Of a stretch of DNA of 64,000 nucleotides, positions 54,520-62,700 are shown piece by piece. How positions within the stretch are numbered: the stretch's first letter is position 1; each line of letters begins with the position of its first letter. Origin of the DNA: Dictyobacter aurantiacus (GTDB taxonomy: Bacteria > Chloroflexota > Ktedonobacteria > Ktedonobacterales > Ktedonobacteraceae); NCBI RefSeq assembly GCF_003967515.1, contig NZ_BIFQ01000002.1, forward strand, positions 1,488,001 through 1,552,000, in the 5' to 3' direction. Below the pieces are notes generated by a model. That model had not been told where the DNA came from. It was given only the letters and a program-made list of their open reading frames with translations, and made no database searches. The translations under genes were made by a program, and so were the position numbers.

Positions 54520-55080
54520 GCATCAGAGGCGCAATCCATAAACGATACAGCTACAGGTACAAAATCTATGATGAGTATAGAGTGTCGAGCTTTCGATCAT
54601 CTCCCACGATTCTTCCCCAATTTTCCTCTCTTAATGCCGCTTTAATACGAGGTTCTGGCCATAATCATGCTATGTGCAAAACAGGCACAGCCATTGTCAT
54701 CAGCAAAAGGGATAGCTTTGGGATAGTTGCCTTGCAGGAATAAGAAAAAAAGATGTTGTACATAGGTGTGGCACTATTTCTATGCGCACGCAAGCGGAAA
54801 ACAGAGGAAACAAACGAGGATGTCTTTGCAAATTGACTGCAATGTCTTGTACAAAAGACTGCAATGGCAGTACAAAACTGATATGGTCTTATACCAGTCT
54901 TACCAATCTCACTTCAACGAAGGGAACACAGAGGATGTCTTTTCTAGGAATCCAAGCTCAAAAGTGCATGCGTACCGGCGCGCCATGATACGTCTTCAAC
55001 CGTCTTGTTCGGCAAAATTGGCTGTCAACTTGGGGTTCTCCACTAAGTTCCGTGTAAACAGCGTCTTTCTGACAGCTATT
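54520..55080. other. Spacer without recognisable genes
   Basis: Short open frames exist but none has family features or a good ribosome-binding site. The stretch upstream of the DoxX gene should hold its promoter. The motif GACTGCAATG occurs twice (about 54835 and 54858). Confidence 0.45.
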
Positions 55081-55620
55081 TCAAACTGGAAGACGAGATG
55101 TGGATCCCACAGATCGTCGATGATCTGACCTTGGGACGGCGCTCAGCGCGAAAACCTTTCGAGAAAACTTCTGGCATCCGGCCTGCCAGGCAGCAGGGAT
55201 CGAGGTCGATATTCATCAATGTCAGCATTGGTATGTGACCATGGCGGTTCGGCAGATCCACGAGACTGCCACCGCTGAAGGCGAAGTGAAGCGGCGTCTG
55301 CGGGAACTCATTGAGTACATAAATGGAAACAAGGCTGGCAGACCATGGAAGCCTACCAGCACTACTTTGCTGCCACTCGTCACGCCGATATTCAGGATGC
55401 TCTTCATCGAAAGATGGCCGAAGAGGTCAGGTGAACCCTGTACGTGCGGCTTCAACCAACTGGACGACCCTCCCAGCTCTCTCGCTTTGCTCAACCAGTT
55501 GATGAGCTTTTTGCACAGGCGGTCCTGGACGGAGATGACCCGGACTTTGCTTTCCTGCGCAGTTTGGGAGGAGGAAACCATGCCTCAATGATTGACCGTT
55601 CACACCTTGAGATGGTGTAA
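55081..55620 (+). pseudogene. Decayed tyrosine recombinase (phage-type integrase)
   Basis: Protein-like segments appear in shifting frames. ENFWHPACQAAGIEVDIHQC then QHWYVTMAVRQI and EGEVKRRLRELIEYI form the catalytic-domain region. After a frameshift near 55320, GWQTMEAYQHYFAATRHADI carries the nucleophile Tyr segment. An in-frame TGA at 55432 and another near 55120 interrupt the reading. The catalytic Arg after His (expected H-x-x-R) reads H-Q-C-Q. The continuation TLYVRLQPTGRPSQLSRFAQ to 55620 is also protein-like. It is a dead relic of an integrase, so an integrated element may once have ended here. Confidence 0.6.
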
Positions 55621-55657
55621 GCTGATGAATATCAATCATAATTGATCCTCAACTTGG

Positions 55658-56551
55658 TTAACACCAAGCACGTATCTGCGAAAGAGTGTGTTCAACCAAT
55701 GGTAAGAGTTCATCTGATACCGGGGGACGATGCTCAACTAAATTCAGATTAGCAAAACCGGGAGAGCGTAATTGAAAAAAAAGACTGCGCAGGAAATGCT
55801 TGGTATTGTGTCGTGCACAGGTTTCTGCTTTATTCCTGACAACTTCCATCATTTTCCCATCTAAATCTGCGTTCCAAGCAATACGCCCTCTGGGATGTAT
55901 CAGCATTTCTAACCACATTGTCAGAAAAGAAAAGCCGAGCAGATTGCGCTGAAGCACACTCATAACGGCACGTACCAAGCGCTCATCCTCATCGAAAAGG
56001 TAAGTGTCGTCAATGGGTGCTGTGATTTTTTTTCCGATAGCATCCATAATACGCATAAGACCAGTGGTCGAGACAAATTGGTGTTGCGATAGGACCCATA
56101 AGAAATCTGAGCTATGTGCAACGGCGTGCGCCCATCCTTTTCCGGGTTCATAACCACGCACATCTTTTTCCAAAAGAAAATAATCGAGTGCTTGATCGAG
56201 AAGTTGCTGTACCTCAGCTTCTGAGAGGATAGACTGAGTCAAGTCGTAACACACAATCTCTGTTAAAATCAGCACAGAAAAGGAGCGTAAGAAGACAGTG
56301 TCACTCTGTTGTTCATCTAAACCGATAGTAAGATTATACAGCAGCTGCGTTGCCATCTTCTGAATGTCTGGGTAAGAGTAATTGCCTCTACCAATCCATT
56401 CACACAAAATCATATACGCCAGTTCTTCACGAAGTTCAGAATCAGTCGATCCTAGATAAGATAGTAACTCAGGTGTGAGGGTGGCGATCGAATATGGAGA
56501 TGGTACAGCATACTCGTCCTCTATAATATTATGCCAAAATGCTTTGTCCAT
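55658..56551 (-). CDS. DUF2785 family protein
   Basis: 297 residues, all-helical. The segment LEKDVRGYEPGKGWAHAVAH followed by SSDFLWVL is the recognisable family signature (R-G-Y-x-x-x-K-G-W-A-H-A-x-A-H). FDEDERLVRAVMSVLQRNLL is also typical. Function unknown; the conserved His residues suggest a small enzyme or scaffold. Soluble, no signal. The start follows AAGGAGA. It stands alone between two relics of mobile elements. Confidence 0.78.
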   Translation of the reverse strand: MDKAFWHNIIEDEYAVPSPYSIATLTPELLSYLGSTDSELREELAYMILCEWIGRGNYSYPDIQKMATQLLYNLTIGLDEQQSDTVFLRSFSVLILTEIVCYDLTQSILSEAEVQQLLDQALDYFLLEKDVRGYEPGKGWAHAVAHSSDFLWVLSQHQFVSTTGLMRIMDAIGKKITAPIDDTYLFDEDERLVRAVMSVLQRNLLGFSFLTMWLEMLIHPRGRIAWNADLDGKMMEVVRNKAETCARHNTKHFLRSLFFQLRSPGFANLNLVEHRPPVSDELLPLVEHTLSQIRAWC

Positions 56552-56944
56552 AAAATCTCCTTTAAGTGCATCTTGCTATTTGATAGAAGATGCAAAAGCA
56601 ACAGCATCGATAGGCCAAGAGGATGCGCAACATACACGTTGAATAGATTTCCTATGCAAGGAATTACACAACTTGCAGCTCCAACAGTCGAACAATGATC
56701 TGCACTCATGGTAGGGCCACATTATCGGTGAAGAGCTTCTAGAAAATCTCGAGCATGAGCTCACATAAGCAGACCTTTCGCCATTTACTGTGGCTCTCCT
56801 GCACCCATATTCCCAGCAATTTTGCTGCCATTTTCCTAAAGAACTTTTCCATCCCCTATCAAGGATTTCACTACCTTGCTACATCAAAAGCACTAAAAAG
56901 ACCAGAATCACTTAATCGATCATTACAACCTTAACTAATGTTTA
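56552..56944. other. Spacer upstream of the DUF2785 gene
   Basis: Nothing recognisable on either strand beyond the probable promoter of the DUF2785 gene. It ends at the decayed IS3 copy. Confidence 0.4.
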
Positions 56945-57600
56945 CCCTCATCTATAAACGATGATGCGAATCCGTCGTTTTGGCGACGAAGCGTTTCTTC
57001 AGATGGCATAAGAACGACTCTGCACGCATAATCCGCAGCACCCGTTTGTGATTGACGAACTGCCCCTACCGATGCAATGCCCGCGTTACTCGTCAATAGC
57101 CATACCCAGGGAACTCCAGAGTGATGTAGTCAATCTCATCACGTAGTACCAACTCTGGCTGATTCTAAAGAGATTACACAGCCGTTGAACCGAAAGCTGG
57201 GGTGTAATTGATGGGTTTGGACAATCATCGCAGGTCGCTCCTGGATCTCAAAGCCTGCAATGTTTTTTAGCACAGCGCTCTCCAGAGCCAACTGCCCGCA
57301 GAATTGCTCTAATTCAGCAATGCGCGCCGCTTCTGCGGTGGCTACAGGTGTTTGGAACTGGAAAGCAGCTTCTCTGTGTTCCTGGTACTCCTTGCGCCAG
57401 CGCGATAACACACTCTCGGCCGGGTCCTGTTCACGGCAGACCTGGCCGGACTGTTCCTCTCCAGAAACGACTTGTCGAACCACCTCCAATTTAAACTCAG
57501 GACTGTGCTGGCGTTTGTGCATCCTCTCTTCACCTTTGCTTGTGCTGTCCTTAGTCCACTCTATTTTGGAGAAGGTGACTTTCTTCACTGTCCGGCCTTG
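56945..57600 (-). mobile_element. IS3-family insertion sequence remnant
   Basis: It contains an orfA and a broken start of orfB. The orfB pieces PSFSVQRLCNLFRISQSWYY, YITLEFPGYGY, VNHKRVLRIMRAES and LKKRFVAKTTDSHH are found in different frames, with a stop inside. The integrase core with the DDE residues is missing. The upstream end (near 57600) directly follows the stop of the NB-ARC gene. Confidence 0.82.
57139..57522 (-). CDS. IS3-family OrfA (HTH), 3' end altered
   Basis: About 127 residues from the ATG at 57522 (MHKRQHSPEFKLEVVRQVVS), which has GAGAGG upstream. The helix-turn-helix region (SGEEQSGQVCREQDPAESVL, SRWRKEY) and the leucine-zipper part (RIAELEQFCGQLALESAVLK) are normal for OrfA, which binds the element ends and fuses with OrfB by frameshifting. 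The C-terminal residues after IAGFEIQERPA run into decayed orfB. Without orfB it cannot transpose. Confidence 0.8.
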   Translation of the reverse strand: MHKRQHSPEFKLEVVRQVVSGEEQSGQVCREQDPAESVLSRWRKEYQEHREAAFQFQTPVATAEAARIAELEQFCGQLALESAVLKNIAGFEIQERPAMIVQTHQLHPSFRFNGCVISLESARVGTT

Positions 57601-57613
57601 AGGGTCCATGACT

Positions 57614-59200
57614 TCAATCCAACATTTGTTTTCTCATCTCTACAGCTTGTTTCGATAAAAGTTCTGCTTCTTGATATTTTGATCGCTCAGTGAAATACAG
57701 TCCCGTTTTAAATAACAATGTTTCCAACTCTTTATTCGACTGCATCCAAGGCATAGCATACTTTGTACATTGAAGGGCATGGGGGACTAACCGCTCGCAC
57801 TCCTTCCAGGTTGCATGGTTTTTGGCATCTGGGAAAATCCTCTGAACGGCAGTGATAACTTGCCTTATCCGTTCCTCACGTTTCTGTTCAGGTAGAGTAT
57901 CTTGCAACACCGCTTGTACTAGTTTATGCATACTCAAGGTCTTGGTCCTCGGATCTCTGTGAATTAAGGAATGGGTTCTCAACTCCGCTATTGCTTCATC
58001 TAAAAGCCAAGGACTGGTAACAAGTATTTGCAAGGGTTTACTACAGTGAACAAATCCTAGTGTGAATATTTCTTCTGGAATGGCATTGAGAGCTAGAAAA
58101 GCACATAGTTGTAACACCTCAGTTGCAACTACATTTTTCTGTTCTATCTGTTGAAATGACAACGACAATGTGGCCTCTACAGATGCAGGATGTCCTTGAC
58201 TACTATATCCACGATGCTTTAAGAACTTTAATCTTTGTTGTTTATACCATTGCAGGTAGTCCGATAGAGTGCATTGAGTCTCTTCAATGTATGTTCCTGC
58301 CTGGTCGAGTGCTAAAGGCAACCCATCCATAGCTTCTACGATTTTGTGGGCAGCTGACACTTCTGCAGTTGAAAGGAATTTAGAAGGTCTACCTGGCTGA
58401 AATAATTTGCTTCTTTGCAACAAAAAGGTCAGGCTTTCTTCCGCACTCATCGATTCCACAAGAATCTGTTGGGCGGCAGTTCCGATAGCCTGTAAACGTG
58501 AGGTTACTAAAAGAGACCCTTGATGGATGCTGGAAAGAAAGGGGGAAAGACAGGTGAGGTCTTCTACACCATCGAAGATGAGCAACCAATCTCTTTGTCC
58601 TCGGAGCCAGCGTGTAATCGCACGAATTATCTTATGTTGATCTGGCCCATTTTTCTCAGGCAAATTCAACACTTCTGCAGTAGAGAGACAACTACAAAAT
58701 AAAGCCTCATCAGTTTCTGCGCTGATCCAAAGAACAGCCCTATATTCAGATGAGTAGCGATATGCGTATTCCAGTGCTATTTGCGTTTTACCAATGCCAC
58801 CCAAACCAGACAGCATATGCAATTGAGATTGACCCTGGTCAGGCTGAGAATGAGCATGCAATCTTTCATGTAATTGATCCAAAATACTTTCGCGTCCAGT
58901 AAAGAACGCATTACGCATATGCGGCACATGCCACAAAGAAGCAGAACACGACTCAGAAAGATGATGCTCACCCTTTGCTGTAAGGGGGTTTTCCGGGGAA
59001 ATCTGCAGTACTTCTGCTAAACGATTCAAATAATATTGTCGAGGAATAGCTTTATTCCGTTCCCAGCGACTAATGCTTTGGGACGTGGTGCCTATGGCTT
59101 CTGCTAGTGCTTCCTGCGAAAGCGTGAGACGCGTTCGTATTTGAGCTAAATATTCTCCAAAGGATACTTGACGAAATTGTTGTTCTTCGGAAACGCCCAT
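57614..59200 (-). CDS. XRE/NB-ARC/TPR regulatory protein, C-terminus probably truncated by IS3
   Basis: 528 residues. The N-terminal Xre-type HTH is at about 12-70 (FGEYLAQIRTRLTLSQEALA, SQSISRWERNKAIPR). NB-ARC follows, with the P-loop SGLGGIGKTQIALEYAYRY, Walker B DWLLIFDGVEDL, the sensor GSLLVTSR and DGLPLALDQAGTYI (GLPL). After a winged-helix region only the first TPR remains (LLFKTGLYFTERSKYQEAEL) before the stop, while such proteins usually have many TPRs. The stop lies 14 bases from the IS3 relic, so the insertion likely cut off the sensor part. These STAND ATPases act as signal-gated regulators or defence switches. Confidence 0.82.
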   Translation of the reverse strand: MGVSEEQQFRQVSFGEYLAQIRTRLTLSQEALAEAIGTTSQSISRWERNKAIPRQYYLNRLAEVLQISPENPLTAKGEHHLSESCSASLWHVPHMRNAFFTGRESILDQLHERLHAHSQPDQGQSQLHMLSGLGGIGKTQIALEYAYRYSSEYRAVLWISAETDEALFCSCLSTAEVLNLPEKNGPDQHKIIRAITRWLRGQRDWLLIFDGVEDLTCLSPFLSSIHQGSLLVTSRLQAIGTAAQQILVESMSAEESLTFLLQRSKLFQPGRPSKFLSTAEVSAAHKIVEAMDGLPLALDQAGTYIEETQCTLSDYLQWYKQQRLKFLKHRGYSSQGHPASVEATLSLSFQQIEQKNVVATEVLQLCAFLALNAIPEEIFTLGFVHCSKPLQILVTSPWLLDEAIAELRTHSLIHRDPRTKTLSMHKLVQAVLQDTLPEQKREERIRQVITAVQRIFPDAKNHATWKECERLVPHALQCTKYAMPWMQSNKELETLLFKTGLYFTERSKYQEAELLSKQAVEMRKQMLD

Positions 59201-59405
59201 ATTTCCCTTTCCCGCAAGGTGGTTAGAAAAAGTGTTCTGAACAAAAAATGTCTAGAAATGTTATGGCCGCCTTCATAATTATAATGTAATATTCTTTGTA
59301 AATAAAGGTTAATGCGTAGATAGAGATAAAAATGTCAGCAGGAAGCTGGCGAGTATTTTCCTATTTACAAAGAATACCAATAAAAGATTTGGAAGGCGAA
59401 ACACA
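59201..59405. promoter_or_regulatory. Divergent promoter region, NB-ARC gene and NRPS operon
   Basis: An AT-rich 205-base spacer. TATAAT within AATTATAATGTAA (about 59277-59289) is a good -10 for the mbtH direction, but the -35 is weak, as expected for an activated promoter. Confidence 0.45.
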
Positions 59406-59609
59406 ATGAATACTGAAGATTCGCTTGATGCAGTCATTTATAAAGTTGTTGTAAACCATGAGGAGCAATATTCTATTTGGCCTCAGGACCGTGAAAATCC
59501 ACTCGGGTGGCAAGATATTGGGAAGAGCGGTACAAAAGATGAATGTTTAAGCTATATCAAGGAGATCTGGATCGACATGGTACCATTGAGTTTACGCTCA
59601 AAGGCTTAA
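59406..59609 (+). CDS. mbtH: MbtH-family NRPS chaperone
   Basis: 67 residues with the family pattern: VVVNHEEQYSIWPQDRENPL(GWQDIG), DECLSYIKEIWIDMVPLSLR. MbtH proteins bind adenylation domains and are needed for their folding and activity. The conserved Trp residues and the S-I-W-P and N-P-x-G-W motifs are present. It lies 147 bases upstream of the NRPS gene, the normal operon position, and probably serves its adenylation domains. Confidence 0.95.
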   Translation: MNTEDSLDAVIYKVVVNHEEQYSIWPQDRENPLGWQDIGKSGTKDECLSYIKEIWIDMVPLSLRSKA

Positions 59610-59756
59610 GAATGTGTCAGACTTTCATGATCATCGCCTGCGACCCGCATGCGTTTTCGATCCTGCTGTGCTCGTGCAGGGGCGCTCACGTTCGCCAACA
59701 CGAGGAAAGTAAGACACGTTTTTCATTCAAATTGATATAGTTATTGGGAGACAAAA

Positions 59757-62700
59757 ATGGAAGAGCTTCTACCGAATAGAGATGACGTGATTCCTGATGA
59801 AAATAGAAAACTATTTGCTGCAGAGCTTGAACGTCAGATGAGCTACTGGCGCGATCAGCTTGCTGATGCTCCTTCCTTATTGGAGTTACCAATTGACTAT
59901 CCTCGTCCCTTATCCCCAGGATTTAAAAGAAGCAAGCAGCATTTTCAACTCCTTCCAGAATTGCAAAAGAAAGCTCGACAATTTAGTCTGGAAGATCGTG
60001 TAACGCTTTTTGCGACATTGTTTTCCTCTTTTTTGATAATCTTACACCGGTATAGCAGGCAAGAAGATATAGTCGTAGGTACCTTAGCAGATAAGCAACC
60101 TCGAAGCAATGGAGAGGATGTGATTGGTGAGGCGATAAATACATTGGCCCTACGTACTCGAGTTGATAGTACTCTCACGTTTCGCAAGTTGGTCCAGCAA
60201 GTAAGTAAGTGTACGTTAGAAGCTTTTGCACATCAAGAATTACCATTCAAAAGTCTTCTTAAAAAATTACAGTTAGCACACAACAGAAACTATCACCCGC
60301 TTTTTCAGACCATGTTTGTCTTGCGATCGACTGCTACTCAGGAAATTCTATCTCTATCAGGTTCTACAACTCAACAACTAGAAGTAAATCATCCAATTAT
60401 AGGGTGTGATTTGCTCCTAGATGTACAAGAAACGAACAACGACTTACAGGTACAAATTTATTACAATACAGATCTCTTTGAACCTGCAAGTATCGAGCGG
60501 ATGATGAAACACTGGCAGGTAGTATTAAAGGACGCGCTTTATCATCCCGACCAATCCATCGGTACTCTCACCTTCCTAACGGCACAAGAACAGCAACAGA
60601 TTCTCATCGAATGGAACAAGACGCAGCGAGCGTATCCTGCTACTGTTTGTATCCATCACCTATTTGAGGAGCAGGTTGGGCGCACTCCACAAGCGCCAGC
60701 CGTTCTATTTGAGGGAAAACAACTAACATATCAGGAACTGAACAAACAAGCAAATAAAGTTGCTCATTATCTAAAGCAATGTGGAATTGAGCCGGATGTT
60801 CCAGTTGGAATTTATATAGAACGATCACTTGAAATGGTCATAGGTCTCCTAGGAGTACTAAAAGCAGGAGGCGTTTACATACCTCTAGATCCCAATTATC
60901 CTCTTGAGAGGATTTCTTTTATGCTTGAAGATGCAAAGGCGCCGGTCATACTCACTCAAGGGCACTTACTTTCAACGCTACCTCGCTATGAGGGGACAGT
61001 GCTCTGCTTAGATACGGATTGGAATCTTTTTGCTCAAGCAGAAGAGGAAAATCCTTCGAATCTTACAACATCAGATCATCTTGCATATATCATCTATACC
61101 TCTGGCTCCACAGGAAAACCCAAAGGAGTGGCTATGAAGCATGCCGCTCTCGTCAATTTAATTTTGTGGCAGGTAGAAACATCATCTGCAGGTATTAATG
61201 ACAAAACACTTCAATTCACCTCTCTGAGCTTTGATGTTTCATTTCAAGAAATTTTTTCGTGTTGGTGCTCAGGTGGAAACCTTGTTCTTATTTCAGAAGA
61301 ATTACGAAAAGATAGCAGTAGCCTTCTGCTATTCATGAAAGAATACCAGATAAATAGACTTTTTTTACCATTTGTGGCCTTGCAACAATTCGCACAAATA
61401 GCAGATCTTACTGGAATATTTCCCACTTCACTATTTGAGATTATGACAGCAGGTGAGCAACTCCAATTAACGGCAGCAATTACTCACCTTCTACAGGGTG
61501 TTCCCGGATGCAAACTCTACAATCAATACGGACCAACAGAAAGTCACGTTGTCACTGCATTTCTGCTAGATGGTTCTTCAGAAGAATGGCCTTTGTTACC
61601 ACCGATCGGTCGTCCTGTTGCAAATACGCGCATATATATCCTTGATGACAATCAACAACCTGTGCCTGTTGGGGTAGTTGGTGAGATATACATAGGGGGG
61701 ACACAATTAGCAAGGGGATACCTTAATCAGCCAGATCTTACTGCGGAAAAGTTTATCAATCATACTTTTATCCAGGGACAAACCGAACGGCTTTACCGCA
61801 CTGGTGATTTAGCTCGTTATCGGCATAATGGAAATATTGAATATCTAGGCCGCATTGATCATCAAGTGAAGCTACGCGGATTCCGTATCGAACTTGGTGA
61901 GATTGAGACGGTTCTTGGGCAGCACCCGCTGGTAGGATATACGGCAGTGGTGGTACGGGAGGATAATCCAGGGGATAAACGATTAGTTGCATATTTAACA
62001 ACAAAAGAGAACAAGAGTCTCGCAATTTCTGAATTGCGAGCCTATTTACAAACCCAGCTTCCGGAATATATGATTCCCAGTTTCTTTGAAATAATAAAAG
62101 AATTACCACTGACTCCAAGCGGCAAAGTAGATCGCAAACAATTACCCACCCCTATCTCAAAATATGAAGGAAAGGAAAAGGCTTATGTTGCTCCTCGTAC
62201 CTCTATCGAGAAACACTTAGCCCACATTTGGTCTGAGGTCATAGGAGCCACTAATATCGGATTACATGATCATTTCTTAGAGTTGGGCGGCCATTCTTTG
62301 CTCGGTGTTCAAGTTATCTCGCGATTGCGTGAAAGATTGGGAATCGCAGTTCCGCTCCGTATGGTATTTGAATATCCTATATTTGGTGCATTCTGTGATA
62401 ATTTAGAAAATCTGTTCCTCAAGCAACAGGAACAACATGATAGTATATCCCCATCCCATATTGTCCAGCAACCAGATACGACCACAACGTTCCCACCCTC
62501 ACCTCTGCAACATGGTTTATGGTTTTTAAATCAATTAGAACAAAATAGCGCCTTCTATAACATTTCGTTTCAACTCAAATTAAAAGGAAAAATCCGGATA
62601 AAATGCCTTAAGCAGGCATTGCAGGAACTCATACATCGTCACAAAGTACTCCATACAGTCTTTATACAGCACGAAGGCCATCTTCAACAAGTTGTCGTTC

